Part shown: positions 47,650 to 58,805 of the stretch, in pieces
Layout: each line of letters begins with the position of its first letter
How positions within the stretch are numbered: the stretch's first letter is position 1
Notes under the pieces: generated by a model
Database searches by the model: none
The model's input: only the letters and a program-made list of their open reading frames with translations
Told to the model about the DNA's origin: nothing
Position numbers and translations under genes: made by a program
DNA from: Holothuria scabra
Taxonomy: Eukaryota; Echinodermata; Holothuroidea; Aspidochirotida; Holothuriidae
DNA length: 64,000 nucleotides
Assembly (NCBI GenBank): GCA_037179385.1
Contig: CM074187.1
Location: 62,001-126,000, forward strand
Direction: 5' to 3'

Positions 47650-50600
47650 CCCAGGGTTAAATTCCATTCGAAACCATTTGGAAAAGTTGAATGGTTCTGA
47701 ATGGACCCGAATGGACCTGAATGGTCTCAAATGGATTTCAAATGGTATATGAATGGAAATGTACATCTGAATGGTTTTCTGATCGCAAACCTGAATGAAA
47801 TGCAAATGGTTCACGAATGGTTTTGGTGTTTCCAAATGGTTCCAAATGGTTCAAACTGGAAACCATTCAGTGAATGGTATATTATGTACATCAATGGAAC
47901 ATGTCCAGTTCAACATGCATGTACATAGTGCAAATGGTCAAGTTGTCTGTTGGTGTAATTAGCCAACCTGTTGCAAATTCATTTGAAAGGATATGTAAAG
48001 CTCAATGAAACAAATAAGTTATAACCATCTGGATTTGATACATCTCTCACAATTTGTACACAGGTACAATTGAAGGTGTAGGCAGGAAAGTAAGAAACTT
48101 TGTATTAACCTAAACCAGTTAAGATTCTTCTCAGCCTGAATATTTCCCTGATCATTTCCCCATGCACAAATTACTTATAGGAATTTTGGAGGGGCGGGGC
48201 ACACTTATCAAATTTTGTGTGGCTCAAATGAATTGGGGGTAACAGTAACGCTGTCCATAGCAACTCGAGTAGGCAACGACCGCACCCCTGGATTTCCCTG
48301 AAAATTTTAGCTTCAGTTTTCCCTAACAGTATACCCCCCCCCCCCCACCTTGGAAAGGATACACAGAGGTACTGTAACGCAGTACAGCACGGATATCAGC
48401 TGGAATAGGAAATTCTTCTTGCCATTCCAATACCCGACCCACGCCCGAGACCTCTTGACTCCCTTCCCCACTCCACTTTCTGGCACTTTCTTAGCCCGTA
48501 CTTGATATCCTTGTATACCCCAACAGCACTTTGAAATTTTGTAGTTGTAGCTTTGCAGCCTGGTATCATCTACAGTCCAGAGGCACAACCTCCTCAATTA
48601 TTGTACTCATTTCTTCTCTCCATTTTCTCCATACACAATTCCAATCCCCCTCCCCACCCCATCACGCTGATGCATATCTTTGTTGCCTTTCAAGTTGCTC
48701 ATCCTTATGATAACCGTGACACTGAACAGGATCAAAGCACAATGCAATCCTTGTTTGAATGGAGCTATTACGTAATACCTTGGCATGCACACAAAGCATG
48801 ATACAACACTACACCATACAAAGCTCACAGACGCGCTTTACACCAATGTGTATATCACATGTACAGTAACAATGTAACAAAATAGGCGCCGGCACAGCTA
48901 GTACAAGCTACTATTGTACTTACACTACATACAGAGAGTGCAATGCAGGGGTGTGTAGGTGTCGTGAATTCAAGAAACGTGAAGTGAAAGGGCAAGACTG
49001 CTTTCCTTAGAGGACTTTCATGAAATGCTGAAGCACAGTAAGTAAAGGAACATGTTTTTGCACCAGAGAGACCAATAAGCAATGAACAAATGTTAGTGAA
49101 AATTAAGATCCAAAGGCTGCATCAATTAATGGGTACTGCTGTGTTAACAGTCAGGCCTAATGTTTATAGTATATCGGTTCCACAAGACAATTCGTAGCAC
49201 TTAGTTAGTACTGTAGTACTAGGAGGCTAGTATACAAAGACTAACGTTAATTTATGAAGCAGACCGTTTTACTGGGTGAGGGGGGGGTGGACATTTTATA
49301 GCCTACAAGGAGAAGAGGGATGGACATATTATATGCTAATAATACACGCAAAACCCTCTACAAAGACAACCAAGCCTAATTTTATTGGATCCAAGTTCAT
49401 TAACCAAATTTAGGGTTTTGAAAAGTCATAGGCCTATTACTGGCCTCAGCCTAGTCATACTCAAAATAGTATAGTTGACCCCAGATCATGGTAAAATTTA
49501 AAGTTGGAGTAAAATGGTTTTTTCTTTTCTTTTTTTGGGGGGGGGGGGGGTAGGGGTTGGTTATGAAGACTGTCTCTTTCCTTTTGGGTACTGACTCAAT
49601 AACAGGATGGAAAAGGAATTGCTTTTTGCATGTTTCCATCTTTATCTGTAAGTAAACTTCTGTAGCATTGGGCCTAAATAATAAACAGGTACACAATTTG
49701 TTGCAGGCCTAGGCCTGTATTTATTTGTGTGTGTATGATAAATAATTAGTTTTTGAATTCAACTAAGTCTCCATATATGGCCTCTAGCAAAATTTGACTG
49801 CAGGCCTAGGCCTATACCACAGTCCCAAACAAACAGAGACACCGTCTTTAAAAAAACAAAAGCAGTCACCCCAACTTGAAGTAGTGTAGTAGACTGTCTT
49901 GTTCCAAGACTGGCTGTTTAGAGTTATGTGACAACATTGCTTCTCTTCAAATATGAAATTTACTGCTTGGTTTACCCAGAATATGCAATATTGAAGTCTA
50001 AAAATATGATGAAAGATACTTTGAAGATAAGAACAAAATTGTGATGCTTAGCTGTTGCTTTTAAAAAAATTTGGGGGGAGGGGGCTGTTCTTGACCTTAA
50101 AAGCTTAAGTTTTCTTTTATCAAGAACATTTTACCCTTTAAAACCAATTTTGTTGTACAACTTTTTATATACTTTAAAAATTTTATTTTTCATTTCCCAA
50201 ACAGAATGACATCATAGTGAAACTGTCTCCTGCTTGTCCTGCACAGCTGATGAAGTTATTTTTCAGTGTCTTAAATACTTTTCATTGATGTCTGGACTGC
50301 TGTGTACCATGTAGCAGAGTCAAGCATAATCATTTTAATGAGTGAGGAAATTGTACTGCATACATGGAGCCATGGACTGAACAAGTTTTCCTGCTACTGA
50401 ATTGTGACACCAATGTACTGGTAACCTTTTATGGTCTGCTTCCTTTTGAATAGCGATTTTCTTGTTTGAAACTACAAAGCCTGTTTTCGTTATCACATAA
50501 TATGAGCAGTCCTGACTGTTGAATTATAGCATATCCATGACATGCAGGCTACTGTACCTTTTGATGTTCTTGCTGTGGAGTGAGAATGAGTCCTGAGGTT

Positions 50601-52232
50601 GGAGAACTACAGAAAAGTGTTGAAGTAGATACTGTAAAGAAGTTACAGGACAACTTATGAGAGGCATCTTTGAATTGACCACAACACTCAAAAAGAATTT
50701 GCTACAGATGGCTACGGACCAGTACCAATTTACAAAGGAAATGCTGGTGTCCTAGTTTTTGTGCCTGATTTATTGTAATCTGATAAATTGAATGGTATTG
50801 TTTAAACTGTCAGGATGATGTAATTAAGAAGTGTTGAATCCTTGGTGTGGAATATTTCCTTTACTCAGGAGTAAATGGGAGGATCGGACGAAGAATACAG
50901 CCATTGGATTTGGAAACAAAATAAATTTTCCCCTACGTGGACCTTTCATGTGCCCTGTGGGCAACCTCTAAAGGCATTTGATTGTGTTAAAACATGTTAC
51001 TTTATCAACTTGGATAACCATGAGAATAGTTTTTCATGGACCAAACAGTTACCAAAGTTTGTTTTATTTGGGAAATGTGAGAAGACTGAAGCCTACTCTA
51101 TGATTTTTCATGAAATGCATTTTACCTTGGAAATCCCTATTATTTTAACTGCAAATGTGAAATAACTGGTGCTTAAAGTTACAGTATAAATTACTTGGTG
51201 GACCATTTTAATATTTTGACCGAACTTTGATTTTAATTTAAAAATTGGAAGTTTTTTTTTTTTTAATATGGACAAAACATTCTGGTCGATAATTTTTCTA
51301 CTTTTTCTTCCTTGGAAAGAAACCCTCCGGTGTGATTTTTTTCATTCCTTCAGTTTATCGAAAGGTGTACCCTACATTTGAATTACAACGAGCTATATTT
51401 TTTGTCTATATTGTGTTTGCATATGAGTGCGTATTACATGATTTTGGACACCATGAACTGTTTTTACATGCGTTTAAGTTTGTAACAAACTTGCCAAGTA
51501 TCAATTGACTTTTGAATTTGAGTGAAATTGTACTCATATGGACTATTTATGTTGTTCTTCATTTACCTTGTAAGTATCAGATCTCACCCATTACATGTAA
51601 TATTCTTCAACTGGCGCGGTTGCCAGCTCTGCATGATGTGCAATCCATTATTACCGTTCTGTAAGCTTAACAGAATGCCATCAGGGGATAATAAATGTAC
51701 ACTCTGTTGCTACTATATTTAAATTCTTACATTGTTTTAATTAATTTTGGTTTTACAGCAACTGTACAGTATTTTCAATCTCAAACTTGCACATAGAAAC
51801 CATTGCAGACCATTTGTGGGTGGTTTCCTGTTTAAATTATTTGAAACTGTTGAGATGCATAACATGATGAACCATTCACAAACCATTTGTGAATGGTTCT
51901 AGTTATTACATTCAAAAACCATTTGTATGCCAGACCATTTGAAGACCATTTGCAAATGGCACCATTCAACACCATTTGGGACCAGTTGTTCCATTTAAAG
52001 ACCATTTGCATACCAGACCATTTGAAGACCATTCGCAAATGGTACCATTCAACACCATTTGGGACCAGTTAAAAACCATTTGTGCACCAGACCATTCGCA
52101 GACCATTTGCAAATGGAACCACTCGGGACCATTCAGGACCATTCAGAACTGTCCAAAAATACAGTGTGAAAAATACCATTCGGAACCATTCAGACCATTT
52201 GCCAATGGTTTCAAATGGAATTTAACCCTGGG
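47650..52232. mobile_element. 4.6-kb TIR element with AAATGGTT-rich termini and 2-bp target duplication (unclassified), nested in Copia integrase
   Basis: Left end CCCAGGGTTAAATTCCATTC, right end AATGGAATTTAACCCTGGG: a perfect inner TIR of about 19 bp. About 280 bp at the left and 450 bp at the right are dense with the word AAATGGTT or its complement (AACCATTTG), in inverse orientation at the two ends. AT flanks both ends (47648-47649 and 52233-52234). Counting across the junction, removal of the element and one AT leaves upstream and downstream integrase segments in one register, supporting both boundaries. No transposase is recognised inside. Possibly a CACTA-like or other short-duplication superfamily. 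Confidence 0.85.
47936..51780. other. Interior of the 4.6-kb element
   Basis: No recognisable gene in 3.8 kb. Homopolymer tracts lie at 48336-48347 (C) and 49536-49551 (G). The longest frame (50875-51165, 96 codons) resembles nothing known. The element is therefore probably non-autonomous, or its transposase is too decayed to see. Confidence 0.5.
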
Positions 52233-52234
52233 AT

Positions 52235-52935
52235 TACTGATGCTGCTACACGTTTTAGCATGGCTGGTGTTACCTACAGAAAAACCCCCAAGGTGATCAT
52301 TGATACAGTGATGAAGTTACAGTATGGACTGGCAGTGGTTTGGGAGCACCAAAAAAATTTCTTTCTGATAATGGTGGAGAATTTTCCAACGAGGATTTCA
52401 GAGATATGGCTGAAAATGTTAACACTGAGGTATGGAACACAGCGGGCAGGACCAGAGTCCCGCCTGGCAAAATGGTCTGTGTGAGAGAAACCATGCAGTT
52501 GTTGATAATTGTGTTCAGAAGATTTTGGAGGATTACCCCAACATGGATATCAAGCTAGCTCTAGTGTGGGCAGTGAATGCCAAAAATTCATTGCAGATGG
52601 TGTATGGATATAGCCCTTACCAGCTTGTGTTCGGTAGGAATCCAAACCTGCCATCAGTGCTCTCTGACCAAGCTCCAGCCCTTCATGGAACCACAGTGAG
52701 TGAAATATTTGCTAAACATTTGAATGCCTTACATGCCAGTCGTAAAGCGTTTGTTCAAGCTGAAGCATCAGAGAAGATAAGGAGAGCCCTCCGACACAAG
52801 ATTAGAAGTTCTGATGATTTTTTCAGCCTGGTGGCAAGGTGTATTACAAGCGTGATGAGAGTAACAAATGGAGAGGTCCGGGCAAAGTTCTTGAGCAAGA
52901 TGGTAAAGTGGTTTTCGTCCGTCATAGTACAGTAG
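52235..52935 (+). pseudogene. Copia integrase catalytic core and C-terminal part, frameshifted
   Basis: Resumes the integrase core after the insertion (DAATRFSMAGVTYRKTP), then FLSDNGGEFSNEDFRDMA with the second catalytic Asp, then NGLCERNHAVVDNCVQK with the catalytic Glu, and VYGYSPYQLVFGRNPNLP. The three segments lie in three frames (52215, 52340 and 52432 series), so at least two frameshifts are present. The family role is insertion of element cDNA into DNA. Confidence 0.88.
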
Positions 52936-53129
52936 TGTGTATGTGAGAGTGCATCCCTGTCGACTGCTAAGAATTGATACAGAGTTTGATAAACCACCTA
53001 TGAGGGACCCCCAAACTTCAAATTCTTGGGAAGAGGGGTCATAATAGTTCCCAAACAAGTGGCAAGGCATATGATGGCTTACCTGAACCACAGGAAGAGG
53101 AAGATGATTATAGTGATAATCCTCAGGCA
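52936..53129 (+). pseudogene. Copia integrase to reverse transcriptase linker, broken
   Basis: Fragments such as VRVHPCRLLR and NSSGQTSGKAYDGL-like reading occur in alternating frames. This part is poorly conserved in the family, so no domain is named. Confidence 0.4.
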
Positions 53130-53886
53130 GTGACTGATGACATAGAAGGAGGAGAATCCAACCAAGATCATAACCAGTCTGACCAAAGAACAGAAATACG
53201 ATCTGCCCAGGCATTGCCCAAAGTGAAACAGAACATCACTTACCTACCAACTGGTGGAAGCTCATGGATTGAATGCGAAGTTGTACAAAGGTCTGGAAAG
53301 GCCACTGGAAAATACCGTAATTGGTTTTATGTAAAGGAGAAAAGTGATTCATCACCTAAAGAGCTGGATTTTGGAAATGATGTTCAAGATTGGAAGATTG
53401 TGGAAAATAATTCAAATGAAAGGGATGAATCTGGTGCCAGTGAAGAGGCCAATGCTGTCTTTATTCCCTTACAAAGGCATGATGAGCCAGAAGTTAGACT
53501 TGCCAAAGATGAAGAACTTGCCAATTGGAAGAAGTTTCAAGTATATGTAGAGATGGTAGATTGTGGCCAGCAAGCTATATCTACCAGATGGGTGATAACA
53601 GAGAAGTCAGCTGATGGTAAGAGAACTGTCAAAGCCAGACTCGTGGCTCCTGGGTTTGAAGAACAGAATTGTGTTCAAGCTGACTCTCCTACAGTTTCTA
53701 AAGAGACAATGAAGGTTTTTCTGGCTCTGGCATCTACTCTTTCCTGGAAATGTCACTCCATAGATATTAAAGCTGAATTTTTGCAAGGAAAAGAGATCAA
53801 CCGTGAGATGTTTCTGAGGCCACCTAAGGAGGCTGATGTTACTGGCAAAGTGTGGAAATTAAAAAAAGTGTGTGTATGGTTTGAAT
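53130..53886 (+). pseudogene. Copia reverse transcriptase, N-terminal half
   Basis: A long open frame, acidic linker first, then ISTRWVITEKSADGKRTVKA, RLVAPGFEEQ and CHSIDIKAEFLQGKEINREM. The last holds the first catalytic Asp region (usual motif D-V-x-x-A-F-L-x-G). The frame is lost within a run of A at about 53862-53869, and the polymerase continues in the next frame from 53872. Confidence 0.92.
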
Positions 53887-54995
53887 GATGCCTCAAGAAA
53901 TTGGTATTTCAGTGTCAGGGATGAACTCCTTCAACATGGCTGCTCACGCTCAGAAGTAGACCTGGCATTATTTTTCTGGCACAATGAAGGGAAACTGAAA
54001 GGCATTTTCATTTTGCATGTTGATGATTTCCTGTGGGCTGGTACAGACAACTTCCAAAGAATGGTGGTAGACAGGGTAAGATCAGCTTTCAAAATTGGGA
54101 AAGAGGCAGAAGGTGCTTTCAGATATATTGGACTTGAAATTGCTCATGGAAAAGATGGCATCATGCTCACACAGGATGATTACGGAGATTCCATTTCAGA
54201 GATCCCTGTTCCAGCAAAAAGAGTGGCTCAAAAGGAGTTTCTACTCAAACAAAGTGAAGTGACAGAGTTGAGAGGAGCCATTGGTCAAGTGCAGTGGGCA
54301 TCTAACCAAACAAGACCTGATGCCAGTTATGATGCCTTGGAGCTTAGTACTGCAACCAGAGAACCTAGAGTAAAAGATTTGATCCAAGCCAATAAGGTGA
54401 TCAAGAAGTTAAAATCAAAAAGGAGTAACATCCTCTTTCCTAACCTGGGGGAGATAGAGCAGTTGAGTCTGACAGTATTTTGTGATGCCTCCTATGCAAA
54501 TTTAACTGATGGAGTTTCCAGTGCTGGTGGTCACATTGTGTTTTTGACTGGTGAGGACAACAAGTCTTGTCCCCTTACTTGGCGATCTGGAAAAATTCGA
54601 AGAGTGGTACGGAGTACTTTAGCGGCAGAAGCTCTCTCTATGGCTGATAGCCTTGACTCAGCATATTGCCTTGGATATTTGCTGTCAGAAATGGTTTTCA
54701 ACAAGCCTAAGGAAAATAGAGTGCCTATCAGAGTGTGTACTGATAACAAATCCCTATTTGAGAACATTCACTCTACCAAAGCAGTTAGTGAGAAGCATCT
54801 TAGAGTGGAGATAGGAAGCATCAAGGAGATGCTCCATAAAGGAGAACTTTCTTGTGTCAAGTAGATTGAGAGTGGTGCCCAAATTTCAAATTGCCTAACA
54901 AAACTTGGGGCATCTTGTAAGGAACTAATGGACATCCTAAAAGTGGGAAGCTTACAGAACTATGGTGTTTCCCATCAGTTTCCTACCAGAAATTA
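53872..54995 (+). pseudogene. Copia reverse transcriptase C-terminal half and RNase H
   Basis: Begins VYGLNDASRNWYFSVRDEL. The polymerase active site is LHVDDFLWAGT (HVDD in place of the usual YVDD). It is followed by GAIGQVQWASNQTRPDASYD, then RNase H with VFCDASYANLTDG, RRVVRSTLAAEALSMADSLD and CTDNKSLFENIHSTKAVSEK. A TAG at 54862 interrupts shortly before the natural end, which lies about 45 codons later (stop near 54993). Confidence 0.93.
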
Positions 54996-55006
54996 AGTTG
55001 TTTCCA

Positions 55007-55028
55007 GAAAAAGAAAAAGGGGGAGATT
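55007..55028 (+). promoter_or_regulatory. Copia polypurine tract
   Basis: AAAAAGAAAAAGGGGGAGA immediately before the 3' LTR, the usual primer site for plus-strand DNA synthesis. Confidence 0.85.
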
Positions 55029-55319
55029 TGTTAGTGTTGACTTTTGTTTTTCTCTTCCTCTCCCTTCAGGATACTAGGTGGGGTTTTTAGTGCTATAGTG
55101 TACAGCAGTGTCACACATTTAGCGAAATTAGTGCAAAGCTTTCAAGAGCAATCATAGTGAAGTTTATACCAACTACAGTGTATTGTTTTAGCGATTTAGT
55201 GTATGAACTTTGAACTTTCTCATTCCAAATACTGAGTCAGCTCCCTGAACCTATTTTATCCTGCTATAGTGAATCAACCAAGGACTTAACAGGTTAGCTT
55301 TCTTTAGAGGCTTATAACA
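55029..55319 (+). repeat. Copia 3' LTR
   Basis: 291 bp, nearly identical to 45657-45951; lacks the TGCA present in the 5' copy and differs at five positions by eye. Confidence 0.97.
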
Positions 55320-55324
55320 ACATC

Positions 55325-56388
55325 CTCATCTACAACTGCGTAATTGCAATGCATTATGACCAACCAGCAATTTTGTTGAAATGCCATTTTTCCCAACAGT
55401 TCCATTTTTGCATATCTTTTGCCAAAAACTCTAAATAAAATAATGCTGGATTGACCTGTTTGGGCATAGTAGGCATAGTAATTTAACCATTCATTGTATA
55501 TGGGGAATAGGCTGACAAACCTACAGGCCTTTTCTCCATAAAACCATGTAAATTCAGTTGGTCAAAATGGTTTTTGGCCCTAAGGGCAGTTTCCCTCACC
55601 AGTCACATTTCTTTGAACTACATATTGCCTTAAAGAGCCAAACCTCTCACCCCACACTACAATTTTGGTACAGGGGTACTGGAAATTCTCAATTGGCTCA
55701 GCTCTTTGATTGACAGCTAATTCAAACTACACAGATGACCAAAGCTTATATTACACAGTATGAACAGTACTGAGAGTGTTTTGATTATATAAATTGAGTT
55801 TTTCTATACTCACCCTGAAGTAATAAACTGAAATTTTATCTGGATTAGCATGAATTTCAGAAAATTGTGGGAGGGTCTTCAGTAAGAAGGTTAGGAGTCT
55901 TAGTACTGTTTGGGATGAGGGAACTGGGCCTTCAATCCCAAATTAGAATAATATGACAAAGATACATAGTGCATGAAACGTGAAAGACAACAGTACTATA
56001 GGAAGTAAGAAGATATCTGAGGGAAAGAACATTTGTCAAAAGCAATTATCCATCACCCAAGAAAGTCCAGATTCTTTTTAGCCAATACATGTAGCCCCTC
56101 TCAAAAATGTCTTTAACTCATCCTTATCCAGACACAATCCTAGGTTATTGCTTCAGGGAATACTCTGGTGAGCAGCATACAACTACACTGCCCCAATAGG
56201 TAATCAAACCACTCTCAGTACACAGTGTGTTATATGAGCTAGGCTACTCTACATTTTTTATCTGATGTCAATTAAAAGAGCAGTACCAAGTGAGATTTTC
56301 TTTAGACTACTGGAATAACTGCAATTTGGGATGAGGAATGACTGCCTTCTCATTTAATCTGAAACTATCTGTGATGTTCAAACATTAC
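55325..56388. other. GAMT intron 1 between exon 1 and Copia
   Basis: About 1 kb of AT-rich sequence with no recognised feature. Confidence 0.5.
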
Positions 56389-56575
56389 CTTTGGAGGTAG
56401 CAATAGTGGCAAGTTTGTGCATGTATGGTGTTTCCCACCTCTCCATCACAGGTTTCCCCATGATATTAAGGTTTGTGTCTTCTTTGTTGAATTCAGCTGT
56501 TGCCTCCTCCCATGATGGTTTACAGTTCTCTCCTTCCTGAAATATCCGATCAGTTTTATCCTTACTTGCCATCAT
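56389..56575 (-). CDS. GAMT: GAMT exon 1 (start codon)
   Basis: ATG at 56575 (a second ATG follows at once), donor GTAATG after 62 codons plus one base. Encodes [20 protein letters not shown] and then [20 protein letters not shown] and IATSKG. The GENC-x-PSW segment and the [13 protein letters not shown] block are family hallmarks; the latter lies against the substrate pocket. No ATG lies upstream in frame before the frame closes, so 56575 or 56572 is the start. 5' untranslated exons may lie further upstream. Confidence 0.95.
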
Positions 56576-56817
56576 TCTCTGTTCTTTGTTGTTACAACTG
56601 TTAGTTGTTGATATGGTCCATACAGAGTACACAAAACTTTGATTTCTCCTTCAATTCAATCTGGATGAGAAATATGAGCAAAAAAATGAGAGTTATCCTT
56701 TAGTTTTATCAGCTGATCAATACCCTCTTGTCAGGAACTGCAGAACCAACTCTGAAGTGTGGAGGCTAATCATCGATGCAGTCCATTATGTTTCAGAAAT
56801 GAAAAGCCCCAGTTCCC
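56576..56817 (-). promoter_or_regulatory. GAMT 5' flank, content uncertain
   Basis: The 243 bp between the start codon and the foldback element. No TATA box or clear initiator could be named. It may be 5' untranslated sequence or contain a further splice acceptor. Confidence 0.3.
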
Positions 56818-57421
56818 ATTACAATAATTCTAGCTTGGTGGATTGGACACCTTTAATGACCATCTTCCAGTAAAGCCTTTTGAGACAGGTGGGCATTCCC
56901 GTGGTTTTTTATTTACGACATTTCTAAAAAATACTACTACATTCCAGTGCAGTGGCTTAGGGTAATAACAAGGTCACCTTGAATGCCTGCGGCCAAATTT
57001 TATGAGGATGGAATGGGCGATCGCCCGGTCAGACCTCTGATATCCCAAGCGTCACAAAACTGTAATGTCATTGTGTAAGGAAGCATAAAATACCACAGAA
57101 ACCCCCCTCTTCCACCATGTCTCTACAACCCATGTCCATATTGTTCCACAAAGACACTTTTAATTAATAATTGCAGTTTTGCGACTCTTGGGATATCAGA
57201 GGTCTGACCAGGCAATCCCCCCCGTTCCATCCTCATAAAATTTGACTGCAGGCAGTCCAGGCGACCTTGTTATTACCCTAAGCCACTGCACTGGAATGTA
57301 GTAGTATTTTTACAAATGTCGTAAATAAAAAACCACAGGAATGCCCACCTGTCTCAAAAGGCTTTACTGGAAGATGGTCACTATAAAGGTGTCCAATCCA
57401 CCAAGCTCGAATTATTGTAAT
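56818..57421. mobile_element. Foldback element with 250-bp arms
   Basis: The left arm (56818-57068) and right arm (57172-57421) are inverted copies. Outer ends are ATTACAATAATTCTAGCTTG and its near complement; inner ends are GATATCCCAAGCGTCACAAA and CTCTTGGGATATC. The loop is about 100 bp. By eye identity is about 90%. No target duplication could be assigned and no coding capacity is seen. It sits just upstream of GAMT. Confidence 0.88.
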
Positions 57422-58469
57422 TATCATATATATTCTGTTTGAAAATACCTTTAAAATCCTCACTTGTGCAATGTATTTTGGTTTACCCATGAAATGGTTG
57501 CACCCAATGATTTACATCATTGATTATAATTTCATCACAGGCCTACAAGTAATGAGCCTGCTCTCCAATATAAACAGTGGCTTTGCTTACATAAGGTGAC
57601 ATCAGGCCGGGAGATCACCCAATATGTGTGTAAACAGAGAACCCTTTGTTTGCATGGCCGTCAGAGCGGTTGCTGGGCCAGGTCTTCACAGAGGATAGTT
57701 TTTGCATAATGTAATTCTGTCACCTGAAGCAGTTCCATTTCTCCCAACCTACTTACTTAAATCCATACGAGATGACATGACATGACATGACATACCAGGT
57801 CAAAGGACTACTAATGCCCCATAAGATGCCCTGTAGTCCAAACCATAAAAAAAAACAACTAAACCAACACCTACTGTAACCAGCCCAGTACAGTAAATTC
57901 AGTAAATTTCTTTCATAGTCATGGAAGAATTTGTTAATACTGTTATAGCCTTTAAGCAATGCACAGATGGTGAGTTTTTACCCACTCTGGCAGATTATTC
58001 CATTCATTTTTCAACTTGCTGTCAATCAAAGAGCTGTGACAGTTGAATATTTCTGTGGACTACCACAACAATTGTACTTTGGGGTGAGAGTCGACTACCT
58101 TTAAATAACTATAAGAAAAAACAGGATTTGTGCCAGAAAGAAAAGTGAAAACAAATGATGTCTCCCCTAATCCTTTCCAACTCTAGGGTGGTAAGTCCAA
58201 GATATCATTTCATTTGTTTTACCACTCAAATATATACAATGACAATAACAATATTAGAGAAGATAAAATAAGAATGGAAGGAAGTGCACTCCCTAAAAAA
58301 ATGAAACAAGAAAATAAAAAGAAAACTTAACAATCCAACAACAAAGAAAAATTACATAAACCATCCCATGAACAGGTCATCCTACAACAGAATAAAAGGA
58401 CACCCCCACCATGCCTGAGGGGAAGAACAAAGGGGAATACAGCATCAATAATTATTGTTAATATACCTA
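57422..58469. other. No gene recognised
   Basis: Upstream side of GAMT. Contains GACATGACAT direct pentamer-like repeats near 57770-57795 and an A-rich stretch at 58230-58330. No exon is supported. Confidence 0.4.
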
Positions 58470-58650
58470 GTATAATTACTATGGAATGAAGTAAAGGTTG
58501 GTTTGCTTTTCAAATAATTAGGAATGGTATTCCAGAGTCTGACTGTATGATACCTTCATGATGAAATGTTCCCTCTTACTTTTTGTTACATCTTTCATTT
58601 CTGCCTGATTAACTCTTATCGCTTCAGGGAAGAAAAGAAGCCCGCTACAT
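58470..58650 (-). mobile_element. Non-LTR retrotransposon C-terminal relic
   Basis: On the - strand the translation reads HTVRLWNTIPNYLKSKPTFT, the R-LWN-x-IP signature of the region after the reverse transcriptase in Jockey/CR1-like LINEs. Only this fragment is recognisable. Confidence 0.55.
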
Positions 58651-58805
58651 GCAGAATTAATTAAGTCATGTTTAATATCTGATTTCTTGATTGACAGTAA
58701 AAGATTTGTTTCAATACAAAAAAGTTATGTAACATTTAGGGTTAGCTAACAGGTCAGTCAGCATGTGTTAATTGTTTTCCATGCAGATATCGTGTGCAAT
58801 CGTAC

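Larger units (their letters stand above)
45657..55319 (+). mobile_element. Ty1/Copia LTR retrotransposon, degenerate, with a nested DNA element
   Basis: Two LTRs (45657-45951 and 55029-55319) begin TG and end CA. The flanking 5-bp target duplication is ACATC on both sides (45652-45656 and 55320-55324). A primer site TGGTAGCAGAGCC follows the left LTR and a purine tract precedes the right LTR. Domain order gag, protease, integrase, reverse transcriptase, RNase H is Copia type. Without the 4.6-kb insertion the element is about 5.1 kb. LTRs differ at five positions plus one 4-bp indel by eye (about 1.7%), so it is fairly young, yet the polyprotein frame is broken in several places. It lies in GAMT intron 1, on the opposite strand to GAMT. 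Confidence 0.97.
25340..56575 (-). other. GAMT: Guanidinoacetate N-methyltransferase gene (complete coding region, 4 exons)
   Basis: Exons 56575-56389, 45413-45204, 28722-28544 and 25480-25340 splice through GT-AG sites (phases 1, 1, 0) into 239 codons including the stop; the 238-aa product compares with 236 aa in human. The enzyme transfers a methyl group from S-adenosylmethionine to guanidinoacetate, giving creatine, and is cytosolic. Visible family blocks in order: [13 protein letters not shown] (40-52), the SAM-binding loop [13 protein letters not shown] (66-78), [37 protein letters not shown] (134-153, including the Asp and Tyr that contact guanidinoacetate in the mammalian enzyme), [19 protein letters not shown], and a C-terminal SCKYYSFSRMI. 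No frame break or missing key residue was seen. Introns are 10,975, 16,481 and 3,063 bp; the first two are mostly transposons. The gene faces the channel gene tail to tail. Confidence 0.95.
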
